Source: Toxoplasma gondii ME49
Lineage: Eukaryota; Apicomplexa; Conoidasida; Eucoccidiorida; Sarcocystidae
Length of the DNA stretch: 64,000 nucleotides
Reading direction: 5' to 3'
NCBI RefSeq assembly: GCF_000006565.2
Contig: NC_031480.1
Location: 822,144-886,143, forward strand
Positions 11,101 to 30,181 of this stretch are shown piece by piece; the stretch's first letter is position 1; each line of letters starts with the position of its first letter. The translations under genes were made by a program, and so were the position numbers. The notes beneath the pieces are model-generated. The model worked only from the letters and a program-made list of their open reading frames with translations, searched no databases and was not told the origin of the DNA.

Positions 11101-14100
11101 ATGGCCCGTTCCGCCACTCCCGGTGGCTCTGCAGGGCCAGCGCCAGTGCTCGGACATGGCGAATCTCCAGCGGAAAAAGAAAACAAAAGCTCCGCGATGG
11201 GAAATGAAGACGTTTCGTCTGGCGGGCATGCCTGCTCCGAGGACACCACGTCTGCCGCGGCAAATTTATCCGCATCCGACAAACAAACCGGAAACTCCGA
11301 GGTGGGTGATCATCCCCGGCAGGGTCCGATGCGTCGGAGGAAACTGCGGAAAATCGTTGACGACGAAGGTGGCGTGAATGCAGCGGTCGACACAGCGGAC
11401 ACGAGCGCCACATCGTCAGAGGAAGTCTTTTCTGACTACTCGGTTTTCGCGCAAATTTCTCCGCAAGACTCTCTGGGTCCTCCGTCTGATGGTTCTCCGA
11501 CGACGTCGCCGAGTGGATCTGTCCTCTGTCCCACTGGGCCGTCTCTCGGCACTCCAGATGCTGCGTCTTCGGACGAATTTGTGTCTGGGCGACTGCCGCG
11601 GCCTCTTCACCCACTCCTGAGCTGCACTGTCCTCCCGCGGACTGCTTCGAGTCTACATACACCCGTGAGTGGGCACGGAGGCTCTCTCACCGGAGCGAGT
11701 CTCCCAGTGAGAGGCATGCCTGGCTCGAGCTCACGACCAGGGAGTCTTTCTTCGGCGACCACAGGAGGCGTCGCCCTCGGATCGTCCGCCGTGCTGTCGA
11801 GTTTGAGGCGCAACCTGCCAGAGGGCGCTGGGAGCGGCCGGGGCAGAGCCTCTGTTCGCTTTACGCCGAACCTAAATCGCGTTCTTGGCTCATCTGAACC
11901 TTCTGCAAAAATTCTTCAAGAAAAACGGACTGGCAGTGCGGACAAAGAACCGCAGCACACTGGAGGCACGGAGGACAGGTGCGGTCGTAGTGCTCCAGAA
12001 GAAGGTTTTGCGTGGACGGGAATGCTCCTGAGCAGCCAGAAACGACAGGAGGAGGAGGCGCTTCGCCTGAGAAACCGAGCTGCACGTGGGGAAGCGCCGC
12101 AGCCTTCTCTCAGAGAGCAAGTGAAAACCAAGTCCGACGCCACGGCGGACGGTGCAAGGACACGCGAGCAGCGGTCGAACTCCGCTTCTGATGGGAGAAA
12201 GCCTCAGGGTGGAGGCGGCGTCAGCTCGGAGTTTTGTGGGCCGCCTGGACTGTCAGTCCGGCCTCCAAAAAACAGTGGAGATACCCAGGGGGAAAGGGTC
12301 TCCGCGGCAAAGGCGGGAAGCGACTCAGACGGAGACACTCCTTCAGCTTTCCCCCAGACGAATCGTAGTGGCAAGCGCGCTGGACAAAGCGACGGAAAAG
12401 GCAAGGGGCCAGACGACGGGTGCTTCGACCGCAGCGGCTGGAAACGTGAATTTGGAGAGGAGCTTGAATGGGGAATGCAGGCAGCTGGCACAGACGGCTC
12501 GTACCTCCCGATGACTCTGCCTTTCGGCAAGGTGAGTGTGTGGCGTAAGAGGCAGAGTGAGTGTGTTGGTATCAGAGAGGGACAAGCTGCTTCTTTGAGG
12601 ACGGTTTGGTCCGGAGGCACTCTAGAGGAACAGCAGCCATGCGGTACGGATTCCTGTTTCACGGGCATTTCACCATTCGTAGATACACTGAGGGGCTCTT
12701 CAGATATGACTGTGTTTGTCTTACCACTTTTTTATGAAATCCTTGTCTTCAAGCGTCACCTTCTGCGATGTTTCGGCCCCCACCAGGTCCGCGGGAACGC
12801 CGATGTCTGCTGATTTACAGAGTGCTTTCGAGTGGCGTTTTCAACGCTCGTTCCACGTTCCATGGTCAGCTAACAGCGAATGCCCCACCTGCTGATAGGG
12901 AAAGCATATTGCACGTTTAAAGCTCCTCTTTTCTAGACTGTCTCTCCTTCGAAAATATTCCTATTTGAGCAATGATCCCTGCAAGTATGGTGTTACCAAT
13001 CATACTAGCACCTGAGTAGTCGTTTTTTTTTATCTCTCGCTGTTAAGCCGAGCGGCAACAGGAATCCATTTATCACGCCTAGAACATAACTGACACGAAA
13101 TAGCCTCTCTCTTTCTTCCAGTGTTCTACCTCTTCGAGAGACTCTGTGGTTTGATGTGTTGTAAGACCATGTTCGTTGTGAAACAGGAGTCTGAACTGTT
13201 CTTTGTCTGCTTTCCCTCTCCGTGTTTGAAATTCTCAGAAGCCGTTTCCTCGAAGGTCCGCGGCAGCAGCTCTGATGGCGGCAGACGCGTCGGAGCACTT
13301 CACTGGTGAAGACGAGAACTCTGCATGCGATGCCCCGGGTTTCGCTTCGTTTCTGCTTCTTCAGTTGCCTCGCCTTCTGCCCCCTCTGGACAAAGAGGCG
13401 ATGCGTCGCCAGGCTGTTGGGGGTGCTCCTGGGAAACAGATTCACAGTTCGGTTTCTGGAATTCCGGCCGCCTCCGTGGGTGAAAAGGCAGGAAGCCAAG
13501 CTTCGGGATCCGCGGGCGCTCCTCTCCCTCGAGCTTCGCCCATCGTTGGGGACCCTGTGACTCTCAGCGAGCTTCCAGAGGGCGCGGTAGGTCGGCTGTT
13601 GGTGCACCGGAGTGGGAGAGTGGTGTGGTGTCTGGGAGGGACTCGCGAGTCGCCAGCAGAGACGTCGCAGCGACGCAAACAGCAGCGAAAGTCCTTTCCC
13701 GTGTGTCCCTGGGAGGCGCCGAAGTCGGGGGGGGGACAAGCGGGAGTGAAGCAAGCGGGCAAGGGTAGAGCGGCGCGAGACAGCTCGGAGCGCAGGAAAC
13801 AGAAGAAGAAACACAGAGACTGGGGTGGACGACACTCCGGCGGCGGAGCGTGCTCCTCTGGAGGATTGAGGCAGGCGAAAGGCGAGGCGACAAGGCGGGG
13901 TTCCTCCGCGGATTCTGCGGAAAAGAAACGCACGCGTCTGCGTCGAGAGACCGAAAGCAACAGCGACTGCTCCGAGAAGGGATCCGACGAAGGGTCTTTC
14001 GAGAGAAGTCCAACCGGAGGCGACGAGACGCTAGAAGTGGAGGCGCGACGACGCGTGCGACGGATCGAGAGCAGCGACGACGAAGATTTGGAGTCGGAAA

Positions 14101-14880
14101 AAGAACGAACAAGAGCGGGGGATAGCTCCAAACCGCGCACGATATCGCCTGAGAAGGCCGCCGTGTGTCAAGTGAAGAAGGAGTCTGCGGAGGCAAACGA
14201 ATGTTTGGAAGTGGGAGGCGCGCAAAGGGGGCTAGAGTCGAGCGAACGGATTGACGAGCTGAGGGGACGCCATCAGAAGGACCGGCGAAAGTTTCACAAA
14301 AGGGAGACTGAAGCAGCAAGTGGAAGCTACTACTTCAAGATTGATGTTGGCTGCGACTGTATTTTCAAGCAGGAGTGTGCCGTGATGCTGAAAGACACCA
14401 AAGAATTTGTTTTTCTGGGTAAGACTGCCGTCGAATGCCATTGAAAGGGAGATTTTCTGCGACCCGCAGGCGCATCAGTGTTTTACCGAAAACTACCGCG
14501 GCAGCCTCGTGGTCATCCACCCTTCCGTTTGCAGACTCACAAACAATGTGGATCACGCAACGCGAATTCTGGCGTGTCAGTTTTCTTCCAGCACGGGCAA
14601 AGGCGTTTTGTTGTCTAGGTGTAGCGGGGGTGTCTCGCTGCAGCTGTACACCTGCTGGGCCTTTCATCCCTGAGTGCATTTCCCCGTGTTTCGTCGCGTG
14701 AAAGGCTGGCAATTCCTCGATGGGTTTAACCGGGTCTTTTTTGAGTGTATTTTGTTTCTTTCAGGAAGCTGTTCGCAGCGACTCGTCGTCGCGCCTCACA
14801 TTGAAAAATTGCTTCACGCGTCCTCAGCAGAGGACACTGGATCCAGTGAACGCACGAGATCATCGACTGTGACGATGTAG
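11101..14880 (+). CDS. RPC4: DNA-directed RNA polymerase III subunit RPC4 (RPC53 family)
   Basis: RPC4 and RPC5 form the TFIIF-like module of RNA polymerase III, acting in initiation, termination and reinitiation in the nucleus. Exons are 11101-12531, 13239-14418 and 14765-14880, with matching phases 0 and 1, giving 908 residues. The family signature sits in the last half: a QLP-type segment (FLLLQLPRLLPP), then LSELPEGAVGRLLVHRSGRV, equivalent to human LADLTEGQVGKLLIRKSGRV, and a C-terminal FVFLG|SCSQRLVVAPHIEKLL, equivalent to TVLGHVKHKLVCSPDFESLL. The last motif is split across the exon 2/exon 3 border, which confirms the splice. Odd: human RPC4 has about 400 residues. The excess is a Ser/Gly/Arg-rich exon 1 of 477 residues and a highly charged, repeat-poor insertion of some 200 residues in exon 2. 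ATG 11101 starts the conserved frame; an untranslated leader exon upstream is likely. Confidence 0.9.
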
Positions 14881-17800
14881 CGTGGTTCCGAGGATAGTTG
14901 CTGGAGCTACGACTCTCTGGTCACGCGAACAACAGCCAAAACCCTGCGTCGAAGTTTATGTATAGCAGCAGACAAACGTGCGATTCACCGTTTTGTGCCT
15001 TGATACTAGGACCGTTGTTTTAGTGCCATATGCAGTCCTAGCGACCCCCGCGTACCCACGGAAAGGCTTTTTCGCCTTCTACACACACAAAGATCTTGAC
15101 GTGAGATGCAGCGTGTGTGCTGCCAGGGAGAGTTAACTTGACGTCGACGAACACTTTCTTTCAGAAAGCACGTTCGGACCTGCTGTGTTCAGAAAAGACC
15201 TGATGAAGGCGGTGTTAGTGGGACTGCAATACATCTTGAAAAAGAACGCGAGACACCAGCCATGTAGCAATGGCATTTGTCAGTCAGTGGGACGATTCGA
15301 GTTTTTAGAGTTGAATGAGACTGAACGGAGAATCGCGGCGGGATGAATGCCGGCTGTGTACTCATGGCTCGGGCCGTTCGTTGTCGAAACCTGGCGTTTT
15401 GAGTTTGTCACGGACAGAACAGCGAAGACGCTCCGGGAATGAGGGTGCTCGTTTTCCTTTTTTTTCTTTCGATTGCACACGGGCCGGCGACCACGTCGCT
15501 CCTCTACTCGGAGTGTGTCTCAAAGTGTTCTTCGTTCCGTCTCTCTTGTCATGTTCCTCTTGTTGCTCCGCGAATCTTGACCTGCCTCGATCGTCCGTGG
15601 CGTTGCGTCCAGTGCCGAGAGGGATTCCACCAGAGGCCAGATACCGCCTTTTCAAAGCACTTGTGACGCAAAGAATTTTTCTGCGAGGCAAAATCTACTG
15701 ACGCGACATCGCTGCTTCTCAACGAAGTGCCTCTGACAAGAAAATCGGGGAACCCACCGTCTTCATTTCGTGTGCAGAAACGCATTTCATGTGCGGGACA
15801 TTGAACTGTTTGAATCCAAAAGCGAGCCGTGACACAACACGTGCGACCGAAGCCAACCTTTTGTTCGGAGAAAAGTACCCACAAGTAAGGAGGAGTTTCA
15901 GACCACAAACTGTACGATTTCTTGATCGTGTCCGTACCAATTCACCAGCAGGCCCAGGTTGACAGAACTGAGAAGCGCAAAGCCTGTGGCACTCGTGTCG
16001 ACAGTGACTAACTCCTCGATAAAGCAAGCCTTCCGGATTCCCCGAAAGACGCGCAGACTCAAAAGAACCAAACAAGGGTGGGTTGTTGCCCCTTAGCCAC
16101 ACCAGAGGAACTGCGGTCAAACTGTCGAAATCGTGCACCCCACGAAAAGCGGTGTCTTGTACACGTGCTGAAAGATTCGTCAAACCACGTGAAATCACTG
16201 CTGGTGTGTGGACAAGGTCGTTGAGGGAGGACACATCAAATCTTCTGAACTACCAACAAGGCTGACGTTGTTTCTGTATTCTTTTGCCAGTAACAGAGAT
16301 CGCTGGACGTGCATTTTTTAGGCGACGCACGTTCTTTGTTTTTCCTGCATCATAAATGAGTTCCGTCCGCCCACCACACACGAATGTACTTTGATGCTTT
16401 ACCGGAAATTCTGGTATGGAGCAACTGGAAAACGCATGCGATGCACCACGAGTTTGCCACAGGAGACTTTGCCAAACTCTTGAACTTCAAAGTCTAGGAA
16501 TTGCGACGTATCTCACTTTGTATAATGCATTGGAAGGACGCTAGAAATACCATTCAGGTACGGCATAAAACAGATAGTTGCGCTGTTAGAAGCACAGGAA
16601 ATACTACACACCTTATCCGGTGATGCATTGACATAACTATTGTACGAGCTTTACTGTCCACGCACTGAGGTAGCTACTGAGAGACACTGACAGGCCCCGA
16701 TATGCCATGAGTTGGAATTGTCAGTGGTTTACGATAGAACCGTAGGATCCAGCGTATATCTGGACACCAATAATTGTGCAGCGATCGCAATGCATCCTGA
16801 TATTCACTTTGGCAGACTCCCTCCTGTCGTTCGTCTGCACGGAATGCCTGAGCCTTTCTTTTACACAGGAACTCGGAAAAGCACATTCAGCTTGCGGCGT
16901 TCCGTGGAGTGTGCAACCCACGGGGAGACGAGGCTCCTTCACAACATGTCAAAGGCCGAGACGGCACAACACAGAGGAAGCGCTGTTTCGGCCTCTAGCT
17001 ACAGAGCTAGCAGCAGGATGGGACTTGAGGATGGCGCATGCTACAGCATCTTGATTCGCATTCTTGTGTATGCTGCAAGGGTCTCAAGGATTGAGTGCCT
17101 GGAGTTCTAGTTCATTAACTACCCGTGTCAGTGTTCTCGCCTCTGTGGTATCTCTTTTTTTTTCGTTTTGCGCCGTGCGGTTCTGGATCGGATTAAAGCA
17201 CAAATCGACCCACATTCACATTCTGCGTACTCTCGCGTTTCTTCAGGAAGGTGAAGAAATGTGCTGCGGAAACTGAAGGTACTTCCTAGAACTTGTGTCC
17301 CGACGTCAGGTGCAGTGTAAGCAGTTCTTTCTAAGAACCTCCGCCTCCACTCACTGTCGTCAATCCAACCGGTGACCCTTAAAATGAATAAATCGATTCT
17401 CTCTCTGTGTCTCGAGACGAAACGATGGTTTGTTGACGCCATCGCATGCGTCGATTCACTTCCGAAAAAGCCACGTACGAGGGACATGGTTAAACCTTGT
17501 ACGGTTTGTCCCTACTTGACTCCTCAGTTTAAACATAACTGTAGTTTATCGGGACTCAAGTCAGAGACAACGTCACTTGGTTCCGTCTCTAATCTTCTCA
17601 TCATCACCGTCTTTCAGCCCACTAGTGACGACCGCATTGTTGACGACACCTCTTTCTAATCATCGTTTTTCCTTTTCGTCACTCTTTCCGCCAGTTCTCC
17701 CTTTTCACCGGTACTGTCCTTCCGCGGCTTCCCGAGCTGCCGTCGTCGGCGTTCACACTCGAAGCTCCTTGAGCGACTTTCTGAGCGTCTACCAGGATCG

Positions 17801-18460
17801 TTTCCCGTGTTTTTTCTTTTTTCGCCGTCTTCCCTGAGGGAGAAAAATACCGCCTTGCAAGCGCACGCGAATACCGATAGAGGGTTGAGCCGTCCACTGG
17901 CGAGTGATTGGCGCGCACGAGACACCTCAATCCCTAGAACCTCATATCTCTTTATGTATATGCTGGATAATTTAGTTTGAAATACTAGTGGAAAGCACCG
18001 TGTGAAGAGCCGGATCCCCTTTGCGGCGACTCGGCGCTGCAAGGCCTGTCTCGCTGTTATTTTCTCGCTGCATGCATGCGCGCGGGTTTCTCCATCTGGC
18101 AGCTGCAGCAAACACTGTGCGTTTTTTTGTTGCATGCGCAAAAAACCGTTTCCATACAAACATTGCTTTTCATGAAACCCACCCGCTATCTGGCTTACCT
18201 GCATGGGGACAGCCACCGGTTTTTTTCTGTCTCTCGGAAGCTGTTGCTGCTGCTCTTCCGTTCCTGTCTCCCTCGGGGGTATACAAATACCTCGGCTGCG
18301 CGTGACCGCGCTTAGTGTCCCGTCGGTCCTCGCGCCGTTTCGGGTCGTTTCCTACATGTTCTGATTCCGCAGCCTTTCCACGCGTTGACAGAAGATCTGT
18401 CCGGTCTACCCTCTTCTCGCGGCCGTCCCCCTCCCCGTTTTCCCCGTTCCTCTCGGCCAT
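14881..18460. other. intergenic region between RPC4 and RuvBL1
   Basis: This holds the 3' flank of RPC4 and the promoter of RuvBL1. I see no conserved protein, RNA gene or microsatellite. The longest frames (for example 15719-16234 on the minus strand) lack an ATG start and resemble nothing. The last 400 bases carry TGCATGC motifs, listed separately. Confidence 0.5.
18069..18137. promoter_or_regulatory. cluster of TGCATGC promoter motifs upstream of RuvBL1
   Basis: TGCATGC occurs at 18069-18075 and 18073-18079 (overlapping) and again at 18131-18137, about 325-390 bases before the RuvBL1 ATG. This palindrome-like heptamer is known to be enriched in Toxoplasma promoters. The same motif also occurs elsewhere in the window, including inside introns, so position matters more than presence. 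Confidence 0.4.
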
Positions 18461-25072
<6,612 letters not shown>

Positions 25073-26653
25073 GCGCGAAAGCGCGAGCCGAGAAACGCCG
25101 AGGCCGACCAACTGTCCTTGCCTTCAGAGACCGCAGGGGCCGGACTTGCGTTTGGGGATCGTTTCGCGCAGTTGAGAGGACGGTCGTCGTGTCGAGCCTT
25201 TTTTCAGTGAAGGATTTCGCGAAAAACGCAAAATCCGCTGACTTCCTTGACATGTAACTCCTGGCTGGTGGAAACGGTTTTGTGTCGACGAAAAGAGACA
25301 TAAAAACGGCGCGATAACCGTGGCTTACTGCCGGCTGCAAAGAGCGTCGGCCACAGCAAACGAGGAAGATGCCGGGGGAGTGGAGGATTTGGGAACGGCA
25401 TCGAGGGGGAAAGCCAGAGTGCAAATCGAAGGCTACAGCACCACTAGGAGGCCTCTGCATCTTTTTGGTGGCAGAAGTGTGTCAGTGAAGAGGCAGACAC
25501 ACGGAAAAGAAGTGGACCCGATTCACAAACAGTGGCGCTGTTGTGAACGATGCACTCGAGAGACTTTGTTGTTTGCACGTCCAGAACTGGTGGGGCTGGG
25601 CGTGTTTTGTCGGTGTTTGTGTACGTTCAAGATCGAGTGTCGCTTGAAAGAAAAGAGAAACTGGAAGAAGATGCGTTTTTTGTGGAGAAACACGCACTTT
25701 TTTGGCAAATAAAACGTTTCCTTAGAAGCCGAGGTGAAACAGAGCAGAGATCGCTGCGCCGTCAGAAGGCACCTGACCTACGAGGCGGTCTTCCAGGGTC
25801 CTTTGATGGGCGCCGCACTAATTGCTCTTCTATTCCTCTTTTTTACCGTTGCTCCCTTCGCCAAGTGTGACTCCAGCACTCTGTCGTGTCGCGTGCCTAC
25901 GCCGGCAGGTATTTTCCCTTCCTTTGCTTTTAACTCTGGTCTTACACTCCAGCTGTTTTAGGAAACCCAAACTGTGAACGACGCGAATTTTTGTCCTTGA
26001 CTTTGCGGGAACTGGCGACACCTCAGACGTCCAGTTCTTCGTTTGCCTGTTGTTGGAACGCTTCTGTACTTTGCCTTCCCCTTCCTTGATGTGGAAGCTC
26101 TAAAAGATCTGCGTGTCGCTACAGTCCTCCGTTCATCTGACCTCCCAAGTTTCTGTCTTGTGACCGAGAAACAGCCAGATCGAACGACGCGCCTTACCGA
26201 ATGCACTGTCCTCCTTATAGAGAATAAAGTGCAATAGGCCATTAGCAATCCACTGCCACCAACATAACAAGGTTGACCTGAATATCGTACACCTCGACCA
26301 AGTCCATCCTCCCCATCGACGGAGAGCGAAAGAGCGAGTCCTCCGTATACAGACTGGCATCGGGAAGGAAAAAAGTGCGAAAGGGAACACGGTATCTGTG
26401 CAGCTTGTGTACAGAGGTGGGCATGGTTTCAGTTATCTGGTTGGTGGTGGTACGCCCACGTGGTGTCTCGCAACATAATACTGGTGAGGGGGCCGCGATT
26501 CCCTAGGTGTCCAGTCGAGTGCTTTGCCTTGGGCATTGAAACTGGCTCACAGCTCCGGTCACGAGCACCTGCACGAGATGTTTGTGAACGGAAACTAATT
26601 CCGAGAGGGTTCCCCACTTTGTCTTTTGTCTGCGACTTGGGTTAGGGGGCAAC
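25073..26653. other. 3' flank of RuvBL1, no supported gene
   Basis: This starts the convergent interval between RuvBL1 (+) and the E2 gene (-). Short frames on both strands overlap and lack conserved motifs. The RuvBL1 3'-UTR is expected here. Confidence 0.5.
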
Positions 26654-26725
26654 GGGCCTATGGCGCAATGGTAGCGCGTCTGACTCCAGATCAGAAGGCT
26701 GGGCGTTCGAGTCGCTCTGGGCTCA
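26654..26725 (+). tRNA. tRNA-Trp (anticodon CCA)
   Basis: A full cloverleaf can be folded. The acceptor stem is GGGCCTA with TGGGCTC and discriminator A. The D stem is GCGC/GCGC, the anticodon stem TCTGA/TCAGA with loop CTCCAGA, and the T arm GGGCG-TTCGAGT-CGCTC. The anticodon CCA reads UGG. There is no intron. T runs at 26734-26737 and 26739-26743 form a pol III terminator. It lies in the convergent space between RuvBL1 and the E2 gene. Confidence 0.95.
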
Positions 26726-26733
26726 AGTCTCTC

Positions 26734-26743
26734 TTTTCTTTTT
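26734..26743 (+). terminator. RNA polymerase III terminator of tRNA-Trp
   Basis: TTTT followed by C and TTTTT begins 9 bases after the tRNA end. Confidence 0.75.
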
Positions 26744-28271
26744 GTCTGCAATTAAAAAACCTTTCTAGGCTGGTCACTAAGCTCTAGATTGGAAAAAGGC
26801 AACCGCATAAGGATGAACGCAGAGGACAGTGCGACTGTGAGGATCGTTCGACTCTACACTTTTTCAAACAGTGGCGATCTTCCCGCTGAACCTCCTGGTA
26901 GCCTCTCAAACAGAAACGAACAGTCACGGGAGAAAAAACAAAATACGTGGTGTCGCGGCCGCGCGTTGTTGGAAACATGATGCTGTTCGGAGTGGAATGT
27001 AGGCAAGACAAAACGAGAGAACAAGACTGCTGCGGCGTTTTGACCATCCGCGCGTTCGTTCGAGCGGGCTACTCGCAGCCCAAAAGAAAACAGGGAAAGG
27101 CTTTGGACTGCGTCTACTTCTGGAACAACCGACAGATTCACCGTGGGTTTCACCCACTGCCATCCATTCCGCCCCGCCCAACTCGCAGGAAAAGTTGTCT
27201 GCCCATAAAAGATAGTACTCTTTCGAAACCAACAAATCCCAGTTTACAGTGTGGAACACGGCTCGCGCTTCACTTGCTTGTCCACCAATCGCTAGAGACC
27301 GGCAACATGGAAGAAGCTTGTTTAATACTAGGGTGAGAAAAAAACTAGACATGCTTTCGTGACAACTTTTTTCAAAGCAGCGCAGATTCGTGTTCATACA
27401 CCGCTGCTGTATGGGCGTTCCTCTTAAGTTATCGGATACGGGAACAAACATTACTGTCACTTTCCTCGATCAAAGGTCGCCTTTTCTCCTCGGCCGCGAC
27501 TTTTTCCTGAGTAGAAGTTTTTTTCCCTACTACTGACACGTGTTCCCTCGTTTGTGAAAAAACAACGAAGGGCCGACAGACGCGACCCAGAGAATATCGA
27601 AACTCAGTCCATGTCTCACCCAGAAGGAAACAAGCAAAAAACGAATCGCTGCACTTTTTGGTTGGTCTAAATCACTAGAGAAATGCACAGAAAGAACGAA
27701 GAAGGACGGTGTGGGCGATTGGCGACACGCGGAATTTTGCTGGTGTGCTACATATTTCTTGCTTTAAAAAGTTGCCAAGAACTTTACCGTATTCAACAAC
27801 ATGACACTTACATCTGGATGGCAAGAAGAGAACTCTTTCGCTTCGCTTTCCGCGGTGACACTTTTAGCGGTTCTGTTTCCCATGAGCAGGGAAGGTTGTC
27901 CACAAACACATCCCTTTCGGGCTGCCGGTGTCGCTTGTTGGGGAAGTCCACCGAAGCATTCCTGCGGAGGACTCGTCAGCATGACAGCTACTCTCCCGTT
28001 TAGAGAAGGAATTGAGCAATAAAAACAAAACTGCCAAAGAGCAATGGCGTCAGGAATCGGAAATTAAATGCAGAGAGGATACTGCACTTAGGTTTTATCC
28101 TTACACACTCCAGCTTGGAGATGCGGCGCCTGCGAAGACAAAGTGGTGTAATTGCATGCCTGTTGAGACAAAGAAGGTGTTCCTGAGTGAATAAAATGTC
28201 TTCTTAAAAAAACGCAACAAGAAGCTGTCCAGGGGATTGCAGGTTATCGGCTAAAAAGGATAGCATTTGGT

Positions 28272-28277
28272 AAAAAA
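28272..28277 (-). terminator. RNA polymerase III terminator of tRNA-Ala
   Basis: Six T residues on the minus strand start two bases after the discriminator base of the tRNA. Confidence 0.75.
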
Positions 28278-28278
28278 G

Positions 28279-28350
28279 TGGACGGACCGGGGATCGATCC
28301 CGGGACCTCCTGAATGCAAATCAGGCGTGATACCACTACACCATCCGCCC
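28279..28350 (-). tRNA. tRNA-Ala (anticodon UGC)
   Basis: Read on the minus strand, the acceptor stem GGGCGGA pairs with TCCGTCC, followed by discriminator A. The anticodon stem is CCTGA/TCAGG with loop TTTGCAT, so the anticodon is UGC (codon GCA). Pair 3:70 is G:U, the identity element that alanyl-tRNA synthetase recognises. There is no intron. Odd: the T loop reads ATCGATC, with A at position 54 where elongator tRNAs have T, which also changes the internal pol III B box. The gene lies about 12 kb downstream of the alanyl-tRNA synthetase gene, on the same strand. Confidence 0.93.
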
Positions 28351-30181
28351 GGTAGAACTAAGGTGAAATCTTAGGACTATGGTTCGCGTTTCTATGTATT
28401 CAGGGCCTCGTTTCGACGCGATTTTCACAGGAGGGAGTAGCGCAGATGGCCATCATCGATCGGCCATGAAATCGATAAATTCCTGCGGTCCGAATTATAG
28501 GACGTGCTGGCAGGATTGGAGTCTGCGCTGTACCAGGCATGCCTCGCACCTGAAGAGGGGGCAGACTTCTTTGCCAACAACACTCGATTTTTACGTCCAC
28601 GTGCTCTGCCGCTTCCTCAGCATCATTTCCTCAACGTGCCCTTTCAATGAGAGTTTGTGTTTGGGGCATGCTGCGGTGAAACAACCAGTCCTGGAGAGCT
28701 CCAAAACGGGAGCTGCAAAGACTCCTCGAAAAGAGGAATCATGGGTAGAAGTTTCCCCTGTTTGATAGTCTAGTAAAGGAGGAGGAAACGTCGTTCTGTT
28801 TTTCTCCTGCGCTTTCGCAAAGCACGACTCAGTTACATCTGCCTAGTTTCCAACACTTTTTCAGAACCGACTTCCAGTTACGCTTGTTTCCCGACACCGG
28901 CTGCGTGCTTCACTGAACGGATCGCCTGTGTTCTGACTCACAAAGACGAGTTGCTTTTTCTCCAGCAAGCCCAGAGCATTGTTTCGTACTTCTTGTGTTT
29001 CCTCGAATCTCATGGAAGGCAGCTTTTGAAGTGTTCAAATCTCAAATCGATCCACAACGCTGCGGAGCACCAGTGCACACAAGCAGAGTTGGGAATGCGG
29101 TGTGATGTGCCTTTTGCGTCCCGCTTGGCTGTCTTTGCAAAGGAAATACCACGGTTCTCGCGGTGCCTTTCTACGCAGAAAACATGCAATTGCCGCTCGG
29201 AGAAAACCATTACCGCAAAGAGGAACCCACCCACCAAAAAAGGGCTCCTATTTGAGCTCCCGTGCCCGTGCAGATGATGCTGCGAAATTCAGGAAGTAGC
29301 AGAAAAAAAACTGGCATTCAGTGCCCAGCTCTGTTTCCCCACTTTCCTAGTCAGCTGCAGCATTAGACGGTCGGGCACTTTTTTTTTCGCCTGCACACGT
29401 CCATCCATGTTTAACAAAAGCCGCCACGGCTGCAGAAGTGCGGACCAGAGCAGCCGGGGAGTTTCACAGCTTAGTTTTGCAGAAAGTCTGGCATTTTGGC
29501 GGTTCGACTTCAGCGTTGGATGTTTGAGCGTTTCTGCAAAGGGAGTCTGCGAGGTGTAGGCGGTCTTGGACCACGTGGTTCTGGTGGTGGTTCTCAACAC
29601 GCCATTCGTTTTTTCCTCGAATACAATAGAGCAAACGGGAAAGTTGCTAAGCCAAGACAAAACCCCTTCCGGAAAACGTTCGGCTTGTTCAAGCTGAGCT
29701 CTGCATGAGTGTAGCTTGTGTGAATACAGCGCCACCTACACGCTGGTCAAAACTCTGCTGCAAATACCGAAACCCTTCCAGCTCAGACACGGACCCCACA
29801 TCAAGTCATGACTTTCCGTGTCGACTCTCTGCTGCACTCACTCCACACTGCGTTGAGGAAGAGTGTCCATACAACATAAAAGATAAACGGTCTATCGTCG
29901 AAATGGTAGGGGAAAACCTCCACCACAGGACAGCGCGACGGGTGCGATTGCCTCCTGGGAGCGGGAAGAAGTCTTCGTTGTTTGTCACAGACGAAAGGTC
30001 GAGTGGGAATGTCCCCTTCGGAGGAACGTTTACATCTTGCGTGGTTTAAATCGCGTTAAAATGTATATTTTCCATGGCCAAACGGAGGCACGAGAACCAC
30101 CCATCTGACCTGCACACATGTTTGCTCGGTGTCCGCTAGTGGAACGGCAAAACCGATGGACATATCGAACGAAAAACCGTT
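28351..30181. other. 3' flank of the E2 gene, no supported gene
   Basis: This lies between tRNA-Ala and the stop codon of the E2 gene. No conserved frame is visible on either strand. The E2 3'-UTR is expected in the upper part. Confidence 0.5.

Larger units (their letters stand above)
26726..28278. other. interval between the two tRNA genes, no supported gene
   Basis: Apart from the tRNA-Trp terminator and the T run that ends tRNA-Ala, I see no feature. The 178-codon minus-strand frame at 26924-27460 has no recognisable motif. Confidence 0.5.

Noticed and set aside
13442..14319. Long minus-strand ORFs of 232 and 251 codons
   Set aside because: They are antisense to RPC4 exon 2, whose plus-strand frame carries the family motifs.
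26924..27460. 178-codon minus-strand ORF between the tRNA genes
   Set aside because: It has no motif, no splice signals and ordinary intergenic composition.
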